From Myxococcales bacterium (GTDB lineage: Bacteria > Myxococcota > Myxococcia > Myxococcales > JAKAPL01): a stretch of 64,000 nucleotides of DNA. Positions 18,214 through 29,400 of this stretch are shown here, in pieces; position 1 is the stretch's first letter; each line of letters opens with the position of its first letter. The notes beneath the pieces are model-generated. The model had not been told where the DNA came from. It did not search any database and saw only the letters and a list, made by a program, of their open reading frames with translations. The translations under genes were made by a program, and so were the position numbers. The DNA lies in NCBI GenBank assembly GCA_021783235.1, contig JAJXUD010000004.1:1-64000 (forward strand), given 5' to 3'.

Positions 18214-19356
18214 ATGGAACTCGAGCTGAGCGAAACCCAGAGCCAGCTTCGCGACACCTGCCGCGCCTTCGCGGAGCGCGAGCTCAGGCCCAACGCCCGC
18301 GGCTGGGACGCGCGGCACGAATTCCCGCGCGAGGCGGTGAAGAAGCTCGCGGAGCTCGGCCTCCTCGGGGTGGCGATTCCCGAGAAGTGGGGCGGCGCCG
18401 ACATGGACCACGTCGCCTACGCCGTGGCCATGGAAGAGGTGAGCCGCGGCTGCGCCTCCACGGGCGTCATCATGAGCGTCAACAACTCGCTCTACTGCGA
18501 CCCGATCCAGAAGTACGGGACCGACGGCCAGAAGGAGCGCTGGCTGCGCCCCTTCGCTACCGGCGAGAAGCTCGGCTGCTTCGCGCTCACCGAGCCCGAG
18601 GCGGGGTCGGACGCGGCGGCGCAGAAGACCGTGGCGGTGAAGAAGGGCGCCCGCTACTCGATCACCGGGTCGAAGAATTTCATCACGAACGGCCCGAACG
18701 CCGACGCGGTCCTGCTCTTCGCGATGACCGACAAGGCGAAGGGGCACCGCGGAATCAGCGCCTTCGTCGTGCCGACCGACTTGCCTGGCCTCACCCGGGG
18801 CAAGCCGGACGACAAGCTCGGCATCACCGCCTCGCAGTCGTGCAGCCTCTTCTTCGACGCCTGCGAGGTGCCCGAGGAGAACCGGATCGGGCAGGAGGGA
18901 GACGGCTTCAAGGTGGCCATGTCCACGCTCGACGGCGGCCGAATCGGGATCGCCTCGCAGGCGCTCGGCATCGCCCGGGCGGCTTACGAGGAGGCGGTCG
19001 CCTACGCGAAGGACCGCAAGTCCTTCGGGGTGCCGATCGCCGAGCACCAGGCGATCCAGTTCATGCTGGCCGACATGGCGACCGAGATCGACGCGGCGCG
19101 CCTGCTCGTTTGGCGGGCGGCGAGCCTCCAGGACGCGGGCGTGCGCCACTCGACCGAGTCGGCGATGGCGAAGCTCTTCGCGAGCGAGATGGCGAGTCGG
19201 GTGGCGAACAAGGCGCTGCAGATCCACGGCGGCTACGGGTATCTGAAGGACTTCGACGCCGAGCGGCACCTGCGCGACGCGCGCATCACCGAGATCTACG
19301 AGGGGACCAGCGAGATCCAGCGGCTCGTCGTCTCGGCCTCGGTTCTCAAGGACTAG
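18214..19356 (+). CDS. Acyl-CoA dehydrogenase, short-chain (butyryl-CoA) type
   Basis: This enzyme probably oxidises butyryl-CoA or a similar short acyl-CoA to the 2-enoyl form. From ATG 18214 (after GGGAGCC) it has 380 residues. It has CFALTEPEAGSDA for flavin/substrate contact, the LDGGRIGIASQALGIA helix and the catalytic Glu363 in IYEGTSEIQR. It is followed 3 bp after its stop by a second, similar acyl-CoA dehydrogenase. No ETF gene is in the window, so the electron acceptor is encoded elsewhere. Confidence 0.92.
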   Translation: MELELSETQSQLRDTCRAFAERELRPNARGWDARHEFPREAVKKLAELGLLGVAIPEKWGGADMDHVAYAVAMEEVSRGCASTGVIMSVNNSLYCDPIQKYGTDGQKERWLRPFATGEKLGCFALTEPEAGSDAAAQKTVAVKKGARYSITGSKNFITNGPNADAVLLFAMTDKAKGHRGISAFVVPTDLPGLTRGKPDDKLGITASQSCSLFFDACEVPEENRIGQEGDGFKVAMSTLDGGRIGIASQALGIARAAYEEAVAYAKDRKSFGVPIAEHQAIQFMLADMATEIDAARLLVWRAASLQDAGVRHSTESAMAKLFASEMASRVANKALQIHGGYGYLKDFDAERHLRDARITEIYEGTSEIQRLVVSASVLKD

Positions 19357-19359
19357 GCC

Positions 19360-20496
19360 GTGGACTTTTCGCTCGACGAGACCCAGACGGCCGTCCGGGA
19401 CGCCGCGCGCCGCCTCGCGCGAGAGAAGCTCGTGCCGCGCGCGAAGGAGCTCGACCGGACAGGCGGCTTCCCCGAAGAGTCGCTGCGGGAGCTCGGAGCC
19501 CTCGGGCTCCTCGGCGTCGCCGTCCCCGAGCCGCTCGGTGGCGCCGGCGCGGGTGCGGTGGCGTACGCCGCGGCGCTCATGGAGGTGGCCGAGGCCTGCG
19601 CGTCGACCTCGGTGGCGATGGCGGTCACCAACATGGTGGCCGAGCAGATCGTCCGCTTCGGCACCGACGCGCAGAAGGAGCGCTTCGTTCGGCCGCTGGT
19701 CTCGGGCGCGGCCGTCGCCGGCGCGTTCGCGCTCTCCGAGCCCCACTGTGGCTCGGACGCGGCGGCGCTGCGCACCACGGCCGTCCGCCGTGGCGACCGC
19801 TTCGTCCTGAACGGTTCGAAGCAGTGGATCACGAGCGGCGATCGGGCCGGCGTGATCATCGTCTGGGCGCGGACCGGCGGCGAGGGGCCGCGCGGCATCA
19901 GCGCCTTCGTGGTCGAGCGCGGCACGCCCGGCCTGACCGCGGGTCGGCCCGAACACAAGATGGGGCTGCGCGGCTCCAGCACGGTGCCCCTCGTCTTCGA
20001 GGACTGCGCCGTCTCCGCGGGTCAGCTCCTCGGGGAAGAGGGGCAGGGCTTCAAGATCGCGATGAGCGCCCTCGACGGCGGCCGCATCGGCATCGGCGCC
20101 CAGGCCGTCGGGCTGATCCGCGCATGCCTCGGCGCGTCGCGCCGCTATGCGCGAGAGCGGAAGGCCTTCGGCGAGCCGATCGCCGAGCGGCAGGCCATCC
20201 GCTGGAAGCTCGCGGACATGGCGGTGGACCTCGCGGCCGCGGAGCTGCTCACGTTCCGGGCGGCGAGGCTCAAGGAGGAGGGGCGGCCGTTCACGCGCGA
20301 GGCTTCCATGGCGAAGCTCTTCTGCTCCGAGGCGTCGAACCGGGCGACGAGCCAGGCCGTGCAGATCCACGGCGGCTACGGCTACGTCGACGAATTTCCG
20401 GTCGAGCGCTACTTCCGCGACGCGCGCGTCCAGACGCTCTACGAGGGGACGAGCGAGATCCAGCGCAAGGTGATCGCGCGCGAGATCCTGAAGTAG
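19360..20496 (+). CDS. Acyl-CoA dehydrogenase, short-chain type (GTG start)
   Basis: The second of two adjacent short-chain acyl-CoA dehydrogenases has 378 residues starting at GTG 19360. It has AFALSEPHCGSDAAA, the LDGGRIGIGAQAVGLI helix and catalytic Glu362 in LYEGTSEIQR. It is similar to the preceding gene but clearly diverged, so the two may handle different short or branched acyl-CoAs. It is the last gene of the rightward operon and converges on the pilus cluster, 37 bp away. Confidence 0.92.
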   Translation: MDFSLDETQTAVRDAARRLAREKLVPRAKELDRTGGFPEESLRELGALGLLGVAVPEPLGGAGAGAVAYAAALMEVAEACASTSVAMAVTNMVAEQIVRFGTDAQKERFVRPLVSGAAVAGAFALSEPHCGSDAAALRTTAVRRGDRFVLNGSKQWITSGDRAGVIIVWARTGGEGPRGISAFVVERGTPGLTAGRPEHKMGLRGSSTVPLVFEDCAVSAGQLLGEEGQGFKIAMSALDGGRIGIGAQAVGLIRACLGASRRYARERKAFGEPIAERQAIRWKLADMAVDLAAAELLTFRAARLKEEGRPFTREASMAKLFCSEASNRATSQAVQIHGGYGYVDEFPVERYFRDARVQTLYEGTSEIQRKVIAREILK

Positions 20497-20533
20497 CCGC
20501 GGAATCAGACGTCGTCGATCGAGGTCGCGGGGC

Positions 20534-21166
20534 TCACGTCGATGGGATCTGGACGTACTCCATCGACACGACCTTGTTCTGCGGGTGCTTGCCCGTCGGG
20601 TCGTTGCCGCAGTGCCAGGAGTCGGCCGAGAGGCACTCCGCCCGCACGATGATCGTGCCGTTGCTGTCGACCCAGGGGTTGGTCTTCCCGCCGGTCGACT
20701 CGTCGATGTCGTCGACGAGGTTCACCCGGTAGAGCGAGTGGCCGGTCGAGTCGACTCGGCAGAGACCCTGTAGGCCGGTGATCGGGGTGGGGACGCCCGG
20801 AAGCGTGGCGCCGACGCCGATCTGGCAGAGGTCCTTGTTCGTGAGATCGGTCGGGTCGGTCGGGTCGGCGAGGAGCCCCTGCCCGGGGGTGGTGCTGCCG
20901 GCCGTGGCGGGGGTCGTGCCCGAGAGGATCGTCGCCGAGAGAGAGCCGCTGGGGGCGTTCTGCGCCACCCAGGCGCGGCCGAGCGAGAGCCCCTCTTCGG
21001 CGCAGTAGTCGCCGCGCTGACCGCGGCGGTAGTTGCCGCTCGCCTTGGTGACGTTGTTCATGAGGAGCATCACCATCTGGCCGAGCAGCATGAGCGCCAG
21101 GATGACCATCAGCGCCACGAGCATCGCGACGCCATGCGCGGGCCGTCTCGAATGGAACGCGTTCAC
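20534..21166 (-). CDS. pilX: PilX-like minor pilin / pilus assembly protein
   Basis: This is the last gene of the leftward pilus operon. The 210-residue protein has a short basic N-terminus, then GVAMLVALMVILALMLLGQM, a hydrophobic helix of the kind seen in PilX. The Phe-x-x-x-Glu prepilin signature is absent (Val occupies the Glu+5 position). The segment GDYCAEEGLSLGRAWV resembles the PilX helix that follows the membrane anchor. Several Cys suggest disulfides in the exported domain. Assignment relies on the operon and N-terminus. Confidence 0.75.
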   Translation of the reverse strand: MNAFHSRRPAHGVAMLVALMVILALMLLGQMVMLLMNNVTKASGNYRRGQRGDYCAEEGLSLGRAWVAQNAPSGSLSATILSGTTPATAGSTTPGQGLLADPTDPTDLTNKDLCQIGVGATLPGVPTPITGLQGLCRVDSTGHSLYRVNLVDDIDESTGGKTNPWVDSNGTIIVRAECLSADSWHCGNDPTGKHPQNKVVSMEYVQIPST

Positions 21167-21176
21167 GAGCGCCTCC

Positions 21177-22760
21177 TCACGATCCCAGGTTCCGCATGAA
21201 GATCTCCGTCGAGACCTCTCGCCACTCCGCGCCGTCGGCCGTCTGCGGCGGCAGCCAGGTGCCGCTGTTGGTCCAGCCCCACGAGACGGTCTCGGCGTTC
21301 CCCGTGACGCTGTCCTGCACGGCCGGCTGCAAGGCGAACGGCGCCCCGATGCCCGCTCCGCTGTTCTTCGCGCTCGCCTGGCGCGAGTTGGCGATGCTCC
21401 CGTGGCGCACCGTGAGGTAGATCCGGACCGATCGGAGGCTCTGCAGCGTCTGGATGTCGCCGTCGTTCGGGAAGCAGACCCCCGGAAAATAGCACGGCGG
21501 CGATTGGCAGGTCGGCTGGGTGGCGTTTCCGCAGGCGTCGTAGACGTTGCTCGCGTTGACGAGCGCGGGCTGCGTGCCCGGGGCGACGAGGAGCCCCGGG
21601 TTCCAGGGCGACTGCTGCTCGCCGCCCGACTCCACGTAGACCATCTTCCCCTGCGGGTTCTGGATGCCGAACTCCACCTGCATGTCGACGACGTCCTGGA
21701 TGAGGATGGTCGAGGAGACGACGTAGAACGGGTAGCCGGGGAGCGCCGCTCCCGCCGCGGCGGCCAGCGGGACGACCACGTTTCGGACGAGGTTCGCGGT
21801 CACGAAGGGCGGGGTGTTCGGGTTCGCGGGGTCGGCGCCGATGGGCTGGATGGCGTACTGCGTGAAGCGGGCGGGGAGCACCGGCGAGCCCACGCCGAGC
21901 GCTCCGACGGTCATGCCATGCGAGCCGGCGACGCCGCTTCCGCCAGGCAGGGTCGGCTTCACCAGGTTGTACGACCCGTTGTCCAGCGGGATGACGCCGG
22001 TCTGGTAGCAGCTCCCGCCGCTGCAGGCGCCGCCCGCCAGAGGGATCGGCGCGACCGCCGCCGGGAGCGGCGCGATCATCGGCGCGCTCACGATCGTGGA
22101 GCCCACGCCCGTGAGGAGAAAGAGCCCCCAGTTCTGCGGCGCCTGCGAGTCGAAGCCGTAGCCGTCCGTCGGCACGCTGCCGCCGACGACCAGCCCGGGA
22201 GGCGTCGTGCTCCCGCCCTGCAGGAAGTAAGGGTCGCTGTCGTCCGCCGCGAGCACCACGAGGTCGTCGGGGCAGAAGAAGGTGGACGACGTCGGCTCGA
22301 TCGCGCTTCCCGCCTGAAGCTGGTAGCCGTAGCTCATCGACGTTGCGTTGGGGCAGAGCGAGAGGTTGGAGGGGATCGCGATCCCGGCCTGCGCTCCGGC
22401 GAAGAAGAGCGGCGCGCTGGAGCGGAAGGCCGGCGGCAGGCAGACGATCCCCTGGGCGATGCCGTCGCCCGAGGGCAGCGTCGGCTGGACGAGCTGAACG
22501 GTTCCCTTGGGGCACTGGCCGCTGGCGTTCCCGGCGATGCCCGGCGCGGCCGGTCGGAGGTCGGCCGCGAGGGTCCGGATGGCCGAGCGCGTCTCGTCCG
22601 TCACCGTGGTGGTGCTCTCCTGCTGATGGACCAGGCTGAGCTGGGCGAGGTAGGCCCCCATGGCCGCGGCGGTGAGCACGGCGAGCAGGCCGCCCGCGAT
22701 CATCACCTCGAGGAGGGTGAAGCCACGCGCGTGCCCGGGGGGCTGGTTGCGGGCCGGCAT
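21177..22760 (-). CDS. pilW: PilW-like minor pilin
   Basis: The 527-residue protein begins with a prepilin leader; cleavage after G13 would leave FTLLEVMIAGGLLAVLTAA, with the required Glu at +5. PilW proteins help prime pilus assembly together with PilX, PilV and PilY1. It is longer than typical PilW (about 270-350 residues), and the extra length is an extracellular region rich in Gly, Ser and Pro with Cys-containing stretches. Its ATG overlaps the pilV stop (ATGA), showing coupled translation. Confidence 0.85.
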   Translation of the reverse strand: MPARNQPPGHARGFTLLEVMIAGGLLAVLTAAAMGAYLAQLSLVHQQESTTTVTDETRSAIRTLAADLRPAAPGIAGNASGQCPKGTVQLVQPTLPSGDGIAQGIVCLPPAFRSSAPLFFAGAQAGIAIPSNLSLCPNATSMSYGYQLQAGSAIEPTSSTFFCPDDLVVLAADDSDPYFLQGGSTTPPGLVVGGSVPTDGYGFDSQAPQNWGLFLLTGVGSTIVSAPMIAPLPAAVAPIPLAGGACSGGSCYQTGVIPLDNGSYNLVKPTLPGGSGVAGSHGMTVGALGVGSPVLPARFTQYAIQPIGADPANPNTPPFVTANLVRNVVVPLAAAAGAALPGYPFYVVSSTILIQDVVDMQVEFGIQNPQGKMVYVESGGEQQSPWNPGLLVAPGTQPALVNASNVYDACGNATQPTCQSPPCYFPGVCFPNDGDIQTLQSLRSVRIYLTVRHGSIANSRQASAKNSGAGIGAPFALQPAVQDSVTGNAETVSWGWTNSGTWLPPQTADGAEWREVSTEIFMRNLGS

Positions 22761-23449
22761 CAGTTTGCCCTCACTTCGGAGAGGTAGACGTGGTTCGAGA
22801 ACGAGAGCCCGAGCGTCTGGGCGGTGGTCGAGGCGGTGTCCACGAAGAGGCTCTGGGGCGAGCCGTTGAGAGGCGTCGCCGGCGCGAGCGGGTTCTCGGT
22901 GGGCCAGGTCACCTCGACCTGGACGTAGCAGACCGCCCCGTTGCCGCTCGAGGTGTCGGGAGAGCCCACGACGGGGGCGGTGAGCCCACAGCTTCCGGTC
23001 GGCAGGGCGAGCGCGGTCTGGCTGGCGCCGCCCTGGGAGACGACGGCGGTCGTGTTTCCGCAGCAGCTCCAGGTCCGGACGAAGTAGGCCGAGGGCATCG
23101 GAGACGCGCAGGCGATCGGCCGGTCGGCGATGACGTCGTTGCCGATGGGGTAGCAGCTCAGGGTCGTCGGGATGACCGGGGTGCCGAGGAGCGGGGCGTC
23201 GTTGTTCGTGGGGAGAGAGGTCGCCGGCAGGCTGGTCGTCAGCCCCGCGAGCGAGAGCGGGATGGCGTCGAGCTGATCGAGCGCCTGCTGAGCGAGGAAG
23301 TAGGCGACGTCCCGATCGCGGGTGCTCTGGTTCACTCTCCGCAGCCCGAGGACGAGGGCGATGCTGCCGACGAGCGCGACGACGAGCAGCATCGTCGCGA
23401 TCATCACCTCGAGCAGCGTGAAGCCTTCATTGGCAGGTCTGAGTGCCAT
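22760..23449 (-). CDS. pilV: PilV-like minor pilin
   Basis: The 229-residue prepilin has an eight-residue leader before the cleavage site at G9; the mature form begins FTLLEVMIATMLLVVALVGS with Glu at +5. The next part (RVNQSTRDRDVAYFLAQQALDQLDAIP) resembles PilV. The gene starts inside the 3' end of pilY1 (23-bp overlap) and ends overlapping pilW, so pilY1, pilV, pilW and pilX form one transcription unit. Confidence 0.87.
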   Translation of the reverse strand: MALRPANEGFTLLEVMIATMLLVVALVGSIALVLGLRRVNQSTRDRDVAYFLAQQALDQLDAIPLSLAGLTTSLPATSLPTNNDAPLLGTPVIPTTLSCYPIGNDVIADRPIACASPMPSAYFVRTWSCCGNTTAVVSQGGASQTALALPTGSCGLTAPVVGSPDTSSGNGAVCYVQVEVTWPTENPLAPATPLNGSPQSLFVDTASTTAQTLGLSFSNHVYLSEVRAN

Positions 23450-26400
23450 CGGATCCAGAGCTCCGCGCGTTGGACGACCACCAGTGCTGCATCATCGGAG
23501 GCGGCTTCACCTGGGCGATCGCCGGCGTGGCGTTCGCGGTGACGTTGTGCATGCCGGTCGTCGAGGCGCTAAAGACCTGCACCTGCCCGTTCGGTCCCTG
23601 CGGCGAGCCCACCGTCAGGGCCGCGGCCACCTTGCCGACGCCCTCGGCGAGCGTCGTCGGGAGGCCCGTGCCGCCGTCGACGCCAGCGCAGATCGAGAAC
23701 GAGCCGATGAAGCCGTCGCCACCCTGCTGCGCAACCGTGGCGCCGGTGCCGGTGAGCTGGCCGCTGCTCGCCGCGAAGTAGGCCTCCGTCCCGACGTCGA
23801 GGATCCCACCGTAGACCCGGCCCACGCAGTTTCCTGCCTGGATGGTCTCGCCCGTGCAGCTGTCGCAGGTGCCGGTGATGAGCGGCGCGCAGGCCGGGCC
23901 GCTCTGGTTCGGGAACGGCTCGTTGGCGCCGCCGTTCACGCAGGCGGTGCAGCTGCTCGTCTTGCAGTTCAAGAGGTCGTTCGCGTTCTGCGAGAGATCG
24001 AGCGCGACCACGACCGAGGCGGGCGGGGCCCAGTCGACCCCGCCGGTCACGAGCAGCACCAGCGGATCCTGCGAGGAGGGGCTGCCGCAGCCGCAGGCGC
24101 CGGGCGGGACGGACGTCGCCGGGTTCCCGAACGGCGCGCCGAGCACCGCGTTCTGCCAGGCCGTGGCCGAGAAGCTGCCGCAGCTTCCGCTCCCCGGCGA
24201 GTAGATGGCGGCTTGCTGGCCCGTCCCGGCGTAGGGGCTCTTGTAGCTGGCCATGTCGAAGATCGGGAAGTCGAAGTTCTGATCGAAGATGTAGCCGCAG
24301 CTCTGCGAGGTCTGCAGCGAGGTGAGCATGCTCGGGTCGAGGCCCCAGACGCGGCCGTCCAGCGACGGGAGGACGAGCTCCTGGGTCGGACCGGGGGAGG
24401 TGGTCTGGCCCTGCGGCGGTGGTCCCCCGCCGGCCTGGCAGCCGGGCTGCACGAGCGAGATCGGCGTCGGCGGCGCGGGGATGTCGTCGTTGCCCCAGGT
24501 TCGAGACCAGCTCCCGCCGGATCCACCGGGCAGCAGGCCGTCCTCGTAGAGCTGCGTGAAGTGGACGAGCTGGGGCTTGCCGCTCGTGGGGATGGTTCGC
24601 GGGAGGCCCGTGGCCGTGTCGAAGGCGTAGACCACCTCGCCATTGGGTCCGCAGGATCCCGGGGGATCGCTGCCCACGTGGCAGCTCGTGTTCTCGGCGA
24701 GCGAGATGGCGCGGCCGTAGCCGTCCACCGGGCCGCCCATGCCGTTCTGCCCGGCGACGTAGGTGATCGACTCGGTGATGCCGGCGCCCGGAAGCGTCCC
24801 GATGGCGGTCCCCGCGCTCTTGCCGAGGTAGTGCAAGAAGGAGGCGCAGTAGGGTTGCCCCGAGCAGAGCGGGTTCGGGAAGACCGTCGAGCCCGCGAAG
24901 CCCGGACCCTCCCTCGTCGAGTCGGCATAGGGAGTCGGTTGTCCTGGGGTCGTGTAGACGATGGACGTGCCCGAGGGGGACGGCTGCGGATCGGAGGGGT
25001 CGAGCGGATCGCCGTTTTCCCAGAGGACGATCCGCTTGCTCGCGAGCGTGCCGTCCGAGACCGCGCCTCCCTCGACCGGGAGCATCGGATCGGTGACGTC
25101 GAGCGCGAAGACGTGGTTGCCGCCCTGGCCCAAGGTCTCGGTCAGGATCGTGTGCCAGGTCTGGCCGTTGCCGTCGCCGAGGTCCGCGAGCACCGTCTTG
25201 ATCTGTGGGATGCCGTCGACGAAGAGGCTGCGCGAGCAGTCGCCGTTCGAGTGGAGGATCGGCAGGTTCTGGTTCGGCATGAAGGCCCAGATCTCCTGCC
25301 CTGCCACGTATTGCTTGCCGTTCGGGCCGATCGGATCGGTGACGACCCCGCACGCCGAGCCGTCCGGCTTGGTCTGCGGCGCATCCTCGAGGTAGACGGC
25401 GTGTAGCATGCCGTCTGCGGCGCCGAAGAAGGCCACGGTGGGGCGGCAGTAGACGTTGTAGCTGTCGCCGATCAGGGGATTGGCCGCCGGCGAGAGCGGG
25501 TTCGCCTCCGGGCGCAGGATGGCGGCGCTCGCGTGATCGATTCCGCCGAGGGAGCCCAAGCAGAGTGAGCGGAAGTTGGTCGGGGATTGAGCGTTTCCAG
25601 CGCCGCAATTGCCGTGGCTGTTGCCGGGGCCCGCGTTGCAGCTCTGGGCGCACTGGTGGGCGCAGCCGCCGCAGCCCGCCGGCGCGGGCGGCGTGCCGTC
25701 CCAGCCGGTGCACGAGGCGTTCGTGTCGACGCACTGCGCCCAGCAGTGATCGAGGCAAGCGAGCTGCGGGGTCCCAGGGCCGTAGCAGACGTCCTTGAGC
25801 AGCGGTAGACAGCCGCCGTTGGCGGTCGAGACGTCGGTGAGGAGATCCTGGACGTCGACGGTCGAGATGGTGGGCGCCACCGTCGTTCCGAACGGATCCG
25901 GCGCCACGCAGCCGGCGCAAGCGGGTGCGCCGAGGAGGCAGTTGCTGCCGTTCGGGCAGGCCACCGACCCGGCTTGACAGGAGTTCGGGAAGAGCGCGCA
26001 GGTGAGCTGGCCCAGCTTCGTGCTGTTCGGGTTGAGCCAGATCGGCTGGAGGCCGGCGCCCGACCCGATCGGCTGGTAGAGGTGGGTGAAGAGGACCCGG
26101 TCCTTCACGGCGTTCGCCGTGGTCGGCTTGGCGTTGTAGAGCATGGCATCCGTGGGCTTCTGCCAGCTCACGCTCGAGACGTCCCAGAAGTCGCACTGCT
26201 TGCCGCCGCACAACGGCGGGCTGCTCGCCGGGGGATACGAGCTGCAGCCGGTCGGGGGCGTCAGGTTCGCGTAGTCGTCGAAGTCGTCGAAGCCGGCCGT
26301 GTTCGAGCCCTGGCTGCCCGAGGAGACCTGACTCGGGCAGCAGGGGTTCGGCTGGGTGATGCAGGCCGACGCGGAGAGCGGCGAGCAGAGCTGGCCGACG

Positions 26401-29400
26401 ATGTTCTCGTTGAGCTGGCGGAGGTGGCCCTTCTCCAATGGGTAGATCCAGCGCCCCTGATCCGCCTGCGAATTGTAGATGGAGGTGTAGCGCGACAGGT
26501 CGTAGGCCTCCTGGACGAACGTCCCCTGGAGCGCGTACTGGACGCCCGCGCCGTGGTAGTCGCCGCCGTCCGGCTCCTCGAACGGGACCGTGGAGGAGCG
26601 GGCGAGCTCGGCGCTGTGCGGCGAGAAGTTGAAGTTGAACATGCCGAGCCAGATCATCCGCAGGCCGTCGGGGCGGCCGTCGAAGCTGTCGCCGCCCAGG
26701 TAGGCCACCGTTCCGACCGTCGAGCCGGTGCCGTTGGGGTAGGTGTCGCGGTTCTTCACGAAGTAGTCGCCGTGGATCGGCAGGCCGTCGCTGTCGAGCT
26801 GGCTCGAGTCCCACTGTCCCGCCGCGGTCGCCGGGTAGCCGCGCAAGAGGACCTTCGTGTCCTGCGAGTAGGCCTCGTTGCCCGAGAACTGCGACCAGCT
26901 CTCGGTCGCGCCGTAGATGCCCTTGAAGTAGAAGTCGCCGAACTGGAGGAGCGGATCCTGGAGCGAGATCCACCAGTTTCCGCCCAGCGCGGGGTCGGCT
27001 GGAGCGCCGTTCGGGATGCTCGTCGTGAACGGGGGGCCGTAGTAGACCATGTGCATCGGGTCGCCGGCGCCCTGGGTCCCCGGGCAGAAGCCGGCCGTGC
27101 AGGCGCAGTCGCCCTGACAGGCATCTTTCAGGAAGCAGGCCGGATGGCCGTTGTTGTTGTCGCAATTGCTGCCGGTCGAGTTGCCGTTGACCCCGTCGCA
27201 GAAGCAGCAGAACGGGTTCGTGGGCGAGTTGTTCGCGCCGCTTCCAGGGCACATCGACTGGCTCCCTCCACCGGTTCCCGAAGACGGGTTCTGGCCGCCG
27301 CCGCCGTTGAACTGGAGGACGGGCCGCGGGTCGGTGGCACAGAGGTTGATGGCCGCCGGGATCTGGAGGTTCGAGGCGGTCGCGCCGGCGGCCGAGCCGA
27401 CGGAGGCCGGCGACCCCACGGTCTGAACGGTTGTCCCGGCCCAGCCGACCGCGAGCTTGCCGGTCGAGAGCGGCGCGGTCTGGTTGCCGCAGAAGTTTCC
27501 CGGGTTGCCTCCGTTGGCGCCGTCGCAGACGCTCGTGGGCACGTTGATGCAGTCCAGCGGACCGTTCTGTCCGCTGCCGTTGCCGAACTGCGTCGGCTCC
27601 TGCTGCCCGAAGACGTGGGTCGCGAGGCTCGAACTCTGGAAGTAGCGGTTCGGGAAGTAGGCGTTGAGCCCCGGGTTGTCGGGGTCCCACTCCGTCATGA
27701 AGTGGGTGATGAACTGGTTGATCCCCCGCTGCGCGAGCAGCCCCTCCATCGTGTAGTCCTCGAGCGACGCCGAGCCGATGCACTCGGCGAGCAGGTTGCC
27801 GCCTTGCCAGGCGAAGGTCTGCGCGGCGTCGAGGAACATCTGGACGAGCTGGGGGCAGTACGGCTCGTGGCCGTCGGTGCCGACGACGAAGCTCGCGCAG
27901 GAGGTGTTCGGGTTGCCGCCGATGTTGTTCCAGGCGGTCCCGGTGAGGGTGGCGTACTCCGGGATGTTCAGCCCGATGCTCGTCGTCTCCGTGGCGGAGA
28001 GGGGGCAGCCCTCGTTCGTCGGGCTGCTGCAAAGGTAGCCGTCCCAGTGGGGGATCCAGAGCTCCTGGTAACGGGGAGCGCCGCAGCCGGCCGTACCGGC
28101 CGCGCTCGGTTGGAGGAGGTCGCGGATGGCGAGGGGATCGGAGGCCACGATGTCGAGCACCTGGCCGTACGGCCCGTTGCCCGAGGCGCCGGTGGTCGGG
28201 GGAACCGCCGTCGCGCCCATCGAGTTGACCGAGTCGATCTCGGCGGGGCCGAAGAAGGTCATGTCGGAGGTGAGGAGCCCCTCCGCGCAGGTGACCGGGA
28301 CCGACGAGAAGCTGTTCGAACCGCACGTCCCGGCCCCCGTCTTCGTCCCCGGGAACGGGTAGCTCGTGCCGTCGAAGAAGCAGTCGCCGGTCCCCGCTGG
28401 ATCCGAGGGCGTGTCGTTCGGGTTCCAGTTCGTCAGGTTGTTCCCCGTGAGCCAGGGGGCCGGCGGTGCATGGCAGGGGCCGAAGGTGAGGCCGGCCTCC
28501 TCGAGGTAGAGCCGGAAGGTGTTGATGTGGACGGGATCGGTCACCCCGGCGAGCGCGATGGGGGAGAAGGGGGTGTCGAGCGACTGGGCGACGTAGGCGA
28601 AGAACGAGATCTGCGCCTGGTGGACGTTGATGGTGGAGAAGGCGATGGCGTTCTGGTCGCCGTTCGCGAGCCCGGAGTCGGTGAACGGCTTCACCCCGAT
28701 GGTGCCCGCCCACGGATCCACGTAGCCGTTCGGGTTCAGCGGATCCCAGGTCGCGTAGGGGCACATGCTCGGATCGGTGCAGGGTGAGAAGAAGGCATGC
28801 GAGCCGATGTCGAGGCTGAAGGCCTGCGGCGGGTAGAACGGGATCATGTCGGTCGGTGCGTAGTCCGACCAGTGGAGCGGGTGATGGCCCGGGTTCAAGA
28901 GCCCCGGCCGGCCGGTCACGGTCCCCATGGGATCGGCGTAGTTCCCGCCGCCCGCGGCGCCCAGCGTGGCCGGGAAGCCGAAGTAGCCCGGGAAGGTCAG
29001 GTTGGGCTGGGCGAAGTACCAGGCCATCACGTCGCGGGCGAGGGCGGCGTTGCTCGCGTCGATGACGAAGGGGCCGCCGCGGTAGCTGAGGCTCGACGCG
29101 CTCCCCGCGCTGGTGCCCAAGGTGTAGGTGCCGACGGGCCCGTTGTCCTGGGGCTTGCAGCTGATGGGGATCTGCCCGGAGGGGTCGAGCGGATGGGAGG
29201 GATCGAGGCCGCAGAGGGTGCCGGGCAGCGACGGGTCGACGAGCCGGACCACGTCGCCGTTCTGGCCGCTGCAGCCGCCGAGGGTCAGATCCGGGGCGTC
29301 GACGCCGCCGTACTGAGGGCTGTCCTTCTGCGGGTTCACGATCTGGTAGACGGGCACTCCCGCCTTGAGCAAGAGGAAGAGCAGGCCGTACACGCGCCGG

